Shown in pieces: positions 1 to 11,730 of a stretch of DNA of 64,000 nt (the first letter of the stretch is position 1; each line of letters starts with the position of its first letter). The translations under genes and the position numbers were made by a program. The DNA is taken from the NCBI RefSeq assembly GCF_031755915.1, contig NC_083389.1, positions 27,969,501 to 28,033,500 on the forward strand, in the 5' to 3' direction. Source of the DNA: Ziziphus jujuba (lineage: Eukaryota; Streptophyta; Magnoliopsida; Rosales; Rhamnaceae). Below the pieces are notes generated by a model. The model was given only the letters and a program-made list of their open reading frames with translations. It was not told the DNA's origin and did not search any database.

Positions 1-108
1 CCATTAATCGATTTGTTATTTTCCTTGTCTTGAAACTACTAATTACATTATTATAATCCATATGAAATTGTCCTTAAAGTTTGAAATTTTCATATATTTA
101 TTCTGCAG

Positions 109-2118
<2,010 letters not shown>

Positions 2119-2321
2119 TTTCTGACCATAATATATATGTTATGTATATACAAACTTCTTTAGAATAACCAATAATAGACCGTTCAATAATAAATACAAT
2201 AAGTTTTTTGATTAAATGGTTCAATGTTATTGAATATAGTGTATGATTGCGCCAAGGATGTGATGCCACGGTATACTTTCAACTTATTTTCTCAGTTTAA
2301 TTGTGTAATGTTTCAATTCTA

Positions 2322-2445
2322 TTATTAGTTACCCCTTTGTATTACTATTAACTATTAGGGTTAATTACACTGCACAGTTTTGTTTATTAGTTATCCTTTT
2401 GTATTACTATTAACTATTAGGGTTAATTACACTGCACAGTTTTGA
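2322..2445. repeat. 62-bp tandem duplication
   Basis: Two nearly identical copies (2322-2383 and 2384-2445) share the core TTTGTATTACTATTAACTAT and continue to GCACAGTTTTG. The second copy abuts the left arm of the inverted repeat that follows. It looks like a recent slippage or unequal-exchange duplication next to a foldback element. Confidence 0.85.
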
Positions 2446-2447
2446 GG

Positions 2448-2838
2448 TTTCAGTTAATTACAACCGGATGCCTTCATTTTTACATAATTACATTCTCATC
2501 TCTTCTGACAAAACTTCATCCATAAAAATATAACATCCCTCTTATATGGCAGTTAAAATTATTTAAATATTCCTTGTATATATTAATTAAACGTGGATTT
2601 TCACTGATTTGAAAAATATATTTTTTTTAATTTGAAAAGGTTGAAACCCAACTACTAATAAATAAAAATTTTATTTTTCAAATCAATCAAAATGCATATT
2701 TAATTAATATATATAAGGGATATTTAAGTAATTTTAACTGCCATATAATAGAGATGATACACTTTTATGGATGAAGTTTTGTCAGAAGAAATTTAGATGT
2801 AATTATGTAAAATATAAAGGTATCAGGTTTTAATTAAG
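2448..2838. mobile_element. Foldback / MITE-like inverted repeat
   Basis: Left arm (about 2448-2625) and right arm (about 2655-2838) are imperfect reverse complements over roughly 170 bases, separated by a short AT-rich loop. Matching segments include TTCTGACAAAACTTCATCC (left) against GGATGAAGTTTTGTCAGAA (right), and ATATGGCAGTTAAAATT against AATTTTAACTGCCATAT. It has no coding capacity. The arms are too long and too diverged for a typical miRNA precursor, so a non-autonomous DNA transposon is the simplest reading. Exact ends and a target-site duplication are not clear. Confidence 0.75.
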
Positions 2839-3354
2839 AGAAATCTTAAAAATCCTAACTATTAAATAGATATAACAATATATGAATTTTGATTGTAATA
2901 ATGAGATTTTGTAATTTAACAATATTATATTGTAAGGATGAGATTGATGTTATGCATTCCAAAATCATAGTTGAGGACTTGTACAATTTCCATCTCATGC
3001 AAAGTGAATTGTGCTCAAAAGGCTAGCTTGTATATTTATTCAATATCGGTTAAAAATAATTATTAAATATCCTATATAATAAAATAAAAATTTCTTTTTG
3101 TTTTTTCTTTTGTATTTGTTATTTATGACATAATCCATCCGTAACCAATAAAAAAGAAAAAAATAAAAATAAAAATAAAAAATCTCAGCAGAATATACAG
3201 GGTGTCCATACATTTTCTTCTAAATTCTAAAGAATTGGAATACATATATTTTTGTTCCGTACGAATACGATTACGATTTAGTGAGAGCAGTAAAATTGTC
3301 AGTGTCTATCAATTCACTCTCTCCTAGGGTTATATCCAAGCCAAACCACACACA
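2839..3354. other. Intergenic, AT-rich
   Basis: No gene is seen. The stretch holds A/T-rich runs (for example AAAATAAAAATAAAAATAAA near 3160-3180) and presumably the promoter and 5' leader of the Agenet gene that starts at 3355. No clear TATA box can be singled out from the AT-rich background. Confidence 0.5.
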
Positions 3355-4802
3355 ATGTCACACTCGCAATTCAGCAAAGGCGACCAAGTGGAGGTCGTGG
3401 AAGACCCGGGCCAGAGCTATGCTAGTCCCTACTTCTTGGCAACTGTGCTTCACTCTTCTGCTAGCAACAAGTCCCTCATCTTTGTCGAGTACCAAAGTGT
3501 TTTAGACACCACGGAGTCCCGCTCCGACGCCCGAAAACGTCTCTGGAAGTTCGTTGATCTTGAGAATGTGAGGTCCATTCCACCATTGGAGCTCAACCGG
3601 CCTTTCAAATTAGGTGACATTGTGGACGCTTACCATGATAATTGCTGGTCCCGTGGTATTATCATGGATATCCTCGAGAACTCTAAGTATTTGGTTATTC
3701 TCCATGGCGACAGTGAAGAAATTGCCTGTGAACAGTGCAATTTGCGGCTTCATACTGATTGGGACAATCGCTTTTTAGTCCCACCTCTCAAAACACAAGA
3801 AGAGGTTCCTTCTTCTTCTTCTTCTTCTTATTACTATTATTCTTTAATTTTTATTTTCTAATTAACGGTTGGTGCTATTCAATTTCACTTTTCATGCATG
3901 CATTTTTCTGTACTTATGTTACGTCTTTTTCCGGGTTTGATTGTGAAGTTTTTTAACTTGGGCTTTGCAATTGATGGGTGGATAAGGTTTTGTACTCTTA
4001 GTCGGCGTTTTTGTTTTAGAATTTTTGCTTTACACACACTATAATTTTTACTTTTTAGTCCATGGTGATTTCTAGATTTTTTATTTTTTAATTTTTTATA
4101 AAATGCTTTATATTTTTGCTGTGGGTTTTTTTTTTGTTGGCAAATTGAAAGATTGATGGGTGCGACGGTAGAATCTCTAAACTCCAATTTGAATTCTATA
4201 TTCCCCTGTTTCTGTTCCTTTATTTTGTTTGTCAATTCCTATTGTTATTTAATAAAAGCTTGTCCTAGTTGTTTAAATATTTGTTCAATTAAGTTATTAT
4301 GTATTTAAAATACTTAAAAATGCTTTGCCACTCATCCAAGTTGGAAAGGAAGGATTTCAGGTTGGAGCTATTTGATAATATTGGTAGGATGGATATTTAT
4401 GGACAATCTGTAACTTCTTTAGATTGAAAGTAATGGGGATATCTTTTTACTGATTGAGTGCTTAGTTTTGTTCAAAAAGAAAATAGTCAACAAAGAGATT
4501 GCTAACTGTGATGACTAATAACGGTTTCACGCATAGACCGATTTTTATCAGTCAATTGTAGTTGCCAAATCTCTGTGCTGGTAACAAAACTTGAGATAAC
4601 TAATTTAAACTTCTAAAGCTTTTGTGAAATTGTATGTCTTAAATTATTATTTGTTGTTTGTCTTCAATAAGTATCATAAAATCCAATTAATGACATTACT
4701 TTTTATGGAAACCATTTTTCTCTTAATCCTGTTGAACCTAGCTTTGGTATGCTTTATTGCCTACATGGTTTGTACATACGTGCTTAATTTAGAATGCATG
4801 AA

Positions 4803-5024
4803 TTGTAGAAAAACTCATCTTGAATTGAGGTGGAGCCTAGAAAGATAAGATTTAAAACTACATCTCACAGGAAAAAATTGGTGGCAAACTTTAGAAATGG
4901 GACGATGGTTGAATTGCAGAAAAAGTCATCTGGAATAGAAGTGAAGCCTAGAAATATAAGATTTAAAACTACAGTCGGCAGGAAAAAATTGGTGGCAAAC
5001 TTCAGAAATGGGATGATGGTGGAG
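4803..5024 (+). repeat. 111-bp in-gene duplication carrying the exon-2 splice acceptor
   Basis: Two copies (about 4803-4913 and 4914-5024) share the pattern TTG(T/C)AGAAAAA, then CCTAGAAA.ATAAGATTT and GGAAAAAATTGGTGGCAAAC. Each copy contains its own 3' splice-site AG. The period of 111 keeps frame, but the upstream acceptor (after 4808) leads to TGA within five codons, whereas the downstream one (after 4919) opens the Agenet frame. Confidence 0.85.
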
Positions 5025-5591
5025 GTTACCAGTGATATGGAAGGGTATGAGGGTTCTTGGTACGTTGGTAGAATTGTTGGCCCAGTTGGAATTGATAGGT
5101 TTCTAGTGGAATACCGTGACTTGGTAGCAGATGATGAGATCCAACCCTTGAGAGAAGAAGCAGATGCATGTCATATCATGCCTTTTCCCTTCCAGTTCCA
5201 TCAATTGCCCGTTATAAAACTCTACAAAAAGTTGATGCATGGCATAACGATGGGTGGTAGGAGGGTGAGATTTCAAAAGTTAAGGGTGACTCAAAGTATG
5301 TTGTCTTTTTCAAACCTACAAAGGAGCGGATAGTATGTGAACATTCAAATTTGAGGCCTCATCAAGGCTGGAAAGATGGAAAATGGTCCATGGCTCAAGA
5401 GGTACTGGTTTTCAAACTTCTATGTGACAGTTTTTATTTCTTGCATGTTGTGACATAGAGAATCCATAAGGTTAGAAACATTTACATTGTGACCTTCTAT
5501 TGATAATGATAAATTTTTACCAGTATTACTGCCAAAACCATTTTACTATAACATATGATGTAGATGTAAAAGTTTAACTCAAAAAAATTAT

Positions 5592-5715
5592 AATTGTTTC
5601 GTTGGCAAGAGGTAATGGAAAAACAAGCAAATGAGTCAAGCATGACAAACAAATTACAATTGTTTCGTTGGCAAGAGGTAATGGAAAAACAAGCAAATGA
5701 GTCATGCATGACATG
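5592..5715. repeat. 66-bp tandem duplication in an intron
   Basis: Copy 1 (5592-5657) and copy 2 (from 5658) both read AATTGTTTCGTTGGCAAGAG and continue to AAATGAGTCA(A/T)GCATGACA. They differ at one or two positions, so the duplication is recent. It lies in the intron between exons 2 and 3 of the decayed Agenet gene. Confidence 0.9.
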
Positions 5716-6500
5716 TGAAATATGTAGCTAGGTTTAATATGTATTATTTGGTGAAAGCTGGATTTAGGGCTAGCTGAACGTGTAAAATTGTTTTATAATA
5801 GTCTTCTAAGATTGTCTTATACCACTACTAGATTTACAAAATAAATTGTTCTCCTCCTCATAATGTCTTTGATTTGCTTGAATTATCAAATATACACATA
5901 TATAGAACTTGAATATTCATGTGCAGGAGAGTTCAAGTGAATGTGTTGATGGTGTAAATTTGAAGATGGAGGACATTAAGCGAAAGTTCAGCAAGGGGAC
6001 AACAGTGGAGGTCAGAAGTGATGAAGAAGGTTACAAGGGTTTAATGGTACATTGCAAAAATTGTGGAAATATTAGAGAATGACAATGTTCTGGTGGAATA
6101 TCAAACATTGAAAACAGATGATGAAACTGAATTCCTGAAAGAAGAGAAAGATGCTTCAGACATAAGGCTTGTCCCCTTGTCGTTCAACATGCCTACCCTT
6201 ATATATTTGGTGAAAGAGTTGATGCTTGGTATAACGATGGATGGTGGGTAGGTTGTATATACAAAATTCTTCGTTGCTCAAAGTACACAGTTTTCTTTGC
6301 TACGTCAAACAAGTTGTTGGAATTCGAACATTGTGAACTGAGGCCGCATCTAGAATGGATTGGTGGAAAATGAATAGCTACTTTAAAGGCATGACTTTCG
6401 TATGCCCCATGGAGTGTGTCTGCGAACAGAGGCCGTATCAACAATGAATAGATGGAAAATGGATAGATGCTCAAATGGCATGACTTTATATACCCTATAG

Positions 6501-7219
6501 AATAGGTGTCCAAGTATAAATATTTTATGTAATTTTGGTGTTCTTCTAGTAAGGAAAATGTTTCTCTGTTGATAGCCTTATAAATCAACCAATGATAACC
6601 ACTTTAGAAATTTATTTTATAAATCCTAGCTGCTATTTCATATGCTGAATGATTATGTAAATATACAATTCTAACAAATCTGAAAGCATTTTTTCTTTTG
6701 ATGAAACCAAAGTTCAATTTGAAAGATGAAAATGTTTCGTTAGAATGATCGATGACAGAATGTCTAATGTATACGATTAAGATTAAGGTGTTGGTATGAT
6801 ATTGATCTTGGAAATAACATCAGTTTATGTCCTCTTTTCCACACAAGAAACATGACATTTTTCTCTTAGGAGCCTCAAATTGGAAAGCTTGGTTGGCAAT
6901 GTATCTCTGTAAATGTCATTTTCCAAAATTTTCATAATTTGGTTGCATAGAACATTAAGAGAGAGAGAAGAATGTGAGCGTCTCTGGGTATTTCTAAGTC
7001 GAGCATATTTTGACAGGGTAAATAGCTTCAACCATATTCTTTGATGATCTCTCATGTGTCATCCACATAGCAAAAGGAAGGCTATACTTTTCTATACATT
7101 AACAATAGCCCATCATAATATTACAAAATAATCAAAATATAAATGATCTGACAGATACTTCTTCATTTTATTTTTGATTACACTTGTACTCCATTGCTTG
7201 CCTTCCTTCTGATAATACC
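6501..7219. other. Intergenic, nothing recognised
   Basis: There is no recognisable gene, RNA or repeat. Short open frames here show no family motif. Confidence 0.5.
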
Positions 7220-7555
7220 TTAGCTTCCTTCTCCATCTCCGGACTCTTCAAACACTGATACCGGAAAAGACTTGGACAAACCGGCCAGCGTCTTGAAGGT
7301 GATCAACTTGGCAGAAGAATCATTGACAACAATTTCATTGAGAGTGATCCAAATCAAAAACTCTTTGGCTTTGACACTAGTTAAGTTCCTAATCCTGTTT
7401 GGCTGCAAATTAGCAGTAATAATAGTGTCATAACATACAAATATATTATCAAACTTGTGCTCCTTTTTTTTCTTATGTTTGAGCCATACAAAATCAACTT
7501 CCTTTACATATCCAGCTTCCTCAATGTCTTCCATGATGAGAAAGCCGTCTAGCAA
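7220..7555 (-). pseudogene. DUF538 family fragment, N-terminus missing
   Basis: The reverse strand encodes about 111 residues matching the body of a plant DUF538 protein, a small family of unknown biochemical role. Recognisable pieces are the core EEAGYVKEVDFVWLKHKKK, a YDTIITA strand, the KAKEFLIWITLNEI segment, and the C-terminal signature KLITFKT.AGLSKSFPVSVFE. The reading frame opens directly after an in-frame TAA at about 7561-7563. There is no upstream Met or signal peptide, while the family normally has an N-terminal signal and about 40 further residues. The stop follows a GDGEGS tail. Either the 5' part has been lost or an upstream exon lies beyond what I can recognise; the family is usually single-exon, which favours a remnant. 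Confidence 0.65.
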
Positions 7556-9097
7556 ACCCTTTTATATCAACAACAAAGTGAACATTTTCCTGCAGATTTC
7601 ATTCCCATGGTACACCTCTGCTTTGGCCTACATCTTTGCTGTTGGCAGAGACATTGCTTGGCTTCTCTATCTCTGTGGTTGTGGGGTGCTCAAGATTTTC
7701 CTAGACATGGTTTCTTTTTTCCTTTATCTCACATTCAACAATCAAATTCAAAGAATTATCGCCTTTTGCTCTTTATGGCCTATTATTATTTATACAACAC
7801 TACGTCTGGTTGAAAGTGATGCTTTTTCCATAATATATATATATATTTTTTATCTTTTTCACCTATAGGATTAATTAATTAGATATAAATTAAGTAAGCT
7901 TTGCATGTGGGTCAAAACTAATAACACCCCGCCATATATAAGAAAATATATATTTTTTTTTTCCTCGAAATTTAAATTTCTTTACACTTGCTTCACGTAT
8001 TCACATTCTTCTAATGCCCTGCCAATGAGAATAGGAGGCCATGTGGTCGTTAGGCAGGTTGTTTTCTTCCAGCTAAAAACTTGGAACTTTTTTTGGTCCA
8101 AAATTGTGGCCCTGATTGCTATTACTAGGAACATCGATTTTTGTGTATAATTATGTATCATGTATCAGGTTTTTGCTTTATATAACCCATATTACTTTTT
8201 TCTTTGGTACATCAAAATAATTACATGTCTTATACCATACAAGGTTCTTCCACAAGAATAATACAATTGAAAAAAAAAATGATTACCCGTAAGACTTGTG
8301 AAATAATACGCTTATTTAGAGAATATCCGATCCTCAATGATAGACTAGAGGGCATCTTCTTTTCAATTAAAACAAAGTCTAATAATTTTGGTTTTGAGGT
8401 TATTAATTTAAGCCTAATCTCTGACGAGGTTTCTGTTAACCCTCTCTTCTCCTTTGTGTGTTTGGCCTAATTTGTTGCCAAATTTCATCACATTGTGGCC
8501 CAGTGGTTAATTGGGTGAGAGGCCATCCTACTGGGCTGACTGATAGAAAACGAACGAACAGGCCCAAACAAGTTGTGGACCAAAAAGAGACAGAAAAAGA
8601 CAAAACAAAAAATAATGGCAAGTTGGTCATAAGAACCTAAAAATAGGGGCATATTCTGTCTAATAGATCTTTAAACAACATCATCCCTATTGTATTCGAT
8701 TCTCCTCACTTGCAATTAGTTGTAAACAACTTTCTACTTCCTTTTTCAATGTTCTTCGTCTGCAAGTCCCATATCTTTTTCCCAATCCCACCAACTTTAT
8801 TCTTCTTTTGTATCTACCAGTTTACAATCACAAACGATCTCGTTTTCAAATCCCATCTTTGTTTTCGTTCAAGGACTTACATTTTCAAAGGAGATTTGAA
8901 GAAATGGAGAATTTTGAATCCAAGCAACGAAAATTTCACTTGTTCAATGTGCATCGAATGAAGTTTGATCGGATACCTATCTCTCAATTCTCATCTGGCT
9001 AAGTGGAGATTTTGAATCGTGCTCTTCATTTTTCGCAACTGCGTATCTCAAATTTTTTTCCTTTAGAATGTGTTGAAATTGAATTAGAAATTCGCAA
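7556..9097. other. Intergenic, AT-rich; no gene recognised
   Basis: Poly-pyrimidine runs and (AT)n stretches (about 7830-7850) dominate. A small open frame at 8904-9002 (+) lies just upstream of the F-box remnant and could be part of its old 5' region, but I see no motif in it. Frames at about 8436-8640 on both strands are overlapping and unsupported. Confidence 0.45.
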
Positions 9098-10133
9098 AGA
9101 GATGGGATTTTCCCAGACGAAGTTGTCCTTCAAATTCTAGCTAGATTGCCTGTTAAGTCACTTTTTAGAAGCAAGACTGTATGTACACTACGGTATAGGT
9201 TATATTCAGACAGGTATTTCATTCAACTCTATAATGAAGTAGCTGCTAAGAACTCCATGTTGCTGGTAGAGGTTTTTGATCATCAAAATCGAATCCTCGT
9301 TTAATTTGTGTTGACAATAAGAGAGGTTTTTCTAAATTTTCCTTAAATTTCTTAAAGGATAAAGTAAAGGTGAGAGCCTCCTATAATGGCCTGCTGTGTT
9401 GCTCTAGCATTCCTGAGAAGGGCGTGTGAATTCCTATGATGTGTGAATTCAAGGTCCTTCCGAGGAGCAGAGAGAGGCCTGTGACCCGATTTTATCCAGA
9501 TGGTGAGGCCACTCTAGTGGGTCTGGCCTGTGATTTGTCTACTCAGAAGTTTAATCTGGTTTTAGCCGGTTATCACCGGACTTTCAGTCATAGGCCAGAT
9601 GGAGCTTTAATATGTTTAGTATTTGATTCTGAGTCCAACAAATGGAGGAAGTTTGTTTCCTTTCAAGATGATTAGTTCACACACATGAACATGAACCAAG
9701 TTGTGTTTGTCAATAGGGCACTTCATTGGTTGACAGGCAGTTGTTCGTCCATACTTGTGCTTGATTTGGATTGTGACATTTGGAGGAAGATGTCACTGCC
9801 AGAGGAAGTGAGCTATGGGTCTAGAAATAGGGTTTATTTGTTGGAATCAGATGGTTGCTTGTCTGTGATCCAGATTTCTGATATTTGGATGAAAATCTTT
9901 GTGTTGAAGAATTATGAGAAAGAAGAATGGCATTTGGTGGATAGGGTGAGTCTCAGGTGTATTAAAGGACTTGTGCAGGCATCTTTCCAATTAGTCAAAT
10001 TGGTGAATATGTTTTCTTAGCAACGCACAAGCAGGTATTGGTATATCATGGCAAGAGTCGGGTGTGGAAAGAGATGTACTCTATGAAGAATAGCTCTACA
10101 CTCCCATTGTGGTTCTCAGCACATGCATTTTGA
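9098..10133 (+). pseudogene. F-box protein pseudogene (F-box-associated type)
   Basis: F-box proteins are substrate receptors of SCF ubiquitin ligases. The first frame gives DGIFPDEVVLQILARLPVKS, the start of an F-box, and runs to a TAA at 9302-9304 after FDHQN. The ICVDNKRGFSKFSLNFLKD region then continues in another frame through LLCCSSIPEKGV to a TGA at 9427-9429. The associated domain follows (MMCEFKVLPRSRERP, VFDSESNKWRKF) to TAG 9673-9675. The frame stays the same afterwards: VVFVNRALHWLTG and DGCLSVIQISD. Near 9985 another shift is needed to reach FPISQIGEYVFLATHK and YHGKSRVWKEMYSM, ending at TGA 10131-10133. No in-frame start codon precedes the F-box. At least two shifts and two internal stops make this a clear pseudogene, related to the At5g49610-like group. 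Confidence 0.85.
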
Positions 10134-10565
10134 AGTACAATTTTCTCTTGTCATTAAGGTGTGTAATAACATTTAATAAACTTTTGTATTGACATTTAAT
10201 GAATTTTTTGTACATAACACTCCTATGTGATTGATTGGAATATTGTTATTTTAACAGGTTTATGATTTGCAGTATGAAACTTTAATTAAGCTATTGACTT
10301 TTGTACAGATATAATACTTTACTGTTAACTTTTACACATATTGCAGTAATGTAAAAATTACGAGTTGTGAATTATTAACCAAGGTAATTCACCTAATTCT
10401 TGCAATATTGCCTTTTGGAGATGAGTTTTCCTTTACCCTGGTGGATTAAGTTACCTGGCTTGATTGTAGATGATATATGAGTTGTGATTAGTTCAGGCGC
10501 AAAACTTGGTAAATTCAGAAATCTAACTTCTTGGTAACTTTTATTCCATTGTTGTCTATTTGTTG

Positions 10566-11215
10566 AAGGAGGCTTGCCTATTTGCGAGTGTATTTTTTGA
10601 CTCTGTTGTTGCATCTTTAAATTTGGCATCTGTGTTTTTCTTTTGGTTGATTATTAGAAAATCCTTCTTTCGTGCTAATTAGTGAAGAAAAGGTGGAAAT
10701 GTTTTGGGATCATGTAACATATTATAATTAAATTACATTTATGTAGAAGATATATGTATTTCTACACAAAAGGAGGTTCACCTATTTGCAAACGGAGGTT
10801 TTGCTCTTGCATTTGGACAACACATTATGTACCCATTTGTGTTATAGGACTGGATTTGATTGGATTAGAGTATTTAACAACGAATCTTTTTTTGAGATCA
10901 ATCAAATTGGAGTATTTTAAATTTAGCTGAATACAATTGGATACAACTTTCAATAGTCCAATCCAATCCAATCTAATTCACTGTTGCGACACAAACGGTT
11001 GCATAGTTTATTGTTCATAAGTTGGGAATGGAATATTCTTATAGGGCTTTGAGGTTTGTAATTTCTTAGTTTGTTTTGTTGACTCTTTGTTGTATTTTTA
11101 AATTTGATGTCCTGACTACTGAGGTTGATCGTTACAATTTTTTATTTAGTGCTAATTAGTTAAAACGGATGCAATTGTTATGGGTCCTATATAAGATATT
11201 CCATGGACATTACAT
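10566..11215. repeat. Diverged direct repeat family in intergenic DNA
   Basis: Segments around 10598-10745 and 11080-11215 share an ordered series of words: TTGACTCT.TGTTG, TTTAAATTTG, GTGCTAATTAGT and ACATTTxTGTxGA. A shorter third copy (about 10770-10815, GGAGGTTCACCTATTTGC) resembles 10566-10590 (GGAGGCTTGCCTATTTGC). The similarity is patchy and the origin is unknown. No gene is seen elsewhere in 10134-11660. Confidence 0.4.
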
Positions 11216-11660
11216 TTTTGTGGACAACCCAATGAGCTTCTTTCTCCTGGGCTGTAAAGTTGAGATCGCTGCAAAGTCGAGATCGCAATGCCCAAATGAG
11301 TGAGTAGCCTTTTCTATTATTTAGGCTTCAAGAGTTCGGCCCCCCATTCATTTTAAATGGAAGATCCAAGTGTTCATGATAATAATTCTCACATTTCACA
11401 TAGATCACTTATCCATCAAACGATATATAATTTTACCGATTAATTCCTTACTAACTCAAAAATATATATAAAAAATTTTCTTGTACATACTAAAAAGAAT
11501 ACGTAAACAAGAAATAATTAGTTGAAGAGTTCAATCCGATCCAAAAAAAGGAAAAAAAAATTTTTTTTTTAAAGAATTCGATGTATATAATTAACTGGCA
11601 TTTATTTCTTTTACTTTCACAGGCAAGGAATATTCTTTGAAATAGTAAACTTGAGAAGAA

Positions 11661-11730
11661 GCACCATTGGTCTAGTGGTAGAATAGTAACCTGCCACGGT
11701 ACAGACCCGGTTCGATTCCAGGCCATCGCA
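11661..11730 (+). pseudogene. Degenerate tRNA-Gly (GCC)
   Basis: The D-arm (TGGTCTAGTGGTAGAATAGTA), the anticodon loop CTGCCACGG with GCC at 11693-11695, and the T-arm core GGTTCGATTCC follow plant nuclear tRNA-Gly(GCC). The 3' acceptor strand has changed (GGCCATCGCA instead of a GGTGC-type complement), so it no longer pairs with the 5' GCACCAT. One base is also missing in the T-arm stem, giving 70 rather than 71 bases. It is probably not functional. Confidence 0.75.

Larger units (their letters stand above)
3355..6500 (+). pseudogene. Agenet (plant Tudor-like, DUF724-type) gene, intact first exon and decayed downstream units
   Basis: Agenet proteins are plant Tudor-like readers thought to bind modified histone tails or RNA. 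Exon 1 (3355-3804, 150 codons, phase 0, donor GAG/GTTCCT) encodes an intact tandem Agenet pair, with SKGDQVEVVED, YHDNCWSRGI and EQCNLRLHTDW. Exon 2 most likely starts at 4920 after TTGCAG and ends at 5400 before GTACTG. Its first half is open (FRNGMMVEV, GSWYVGRIVG). After the IMPFPF segment near 5190, the continuing homology (VDAWHNDGW, then CEHSNLRPHQGW) lies in the -1 frame, with TAG in place of a conserved Trp codon. Exon 3 (from 5927) shows an extra base near 6042 and again a -1 shift near 6180 before VDAWYNDGWWVG. A decayed copy of the last motif follows to about 6500. A short protein made from exon 1 alone is possible, but the full-length gene looks dead. Confidence 0.75.

Noticed and set aside
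2448..2838. microRNA precursor
   Set aside because: Arms are far longer than usual, with evenly spread mismatches and no distinct 21-nt duplex. A MITE-like element fits better.
4624..4848. Open frame with hydrophobic residues upstream of Agenet exon 2
   Set aside because: It is intron sequence; no family motif, and it ends in the decayed acceptor copy.
5185..5200. Programmed -1 ribosomal frameshift in the Agenet units
   Set aside because: No X-XXY-YYZ heptamer in the correct phase occurs at either shift, and a TAG and a further extra base elsewhere show general decay.
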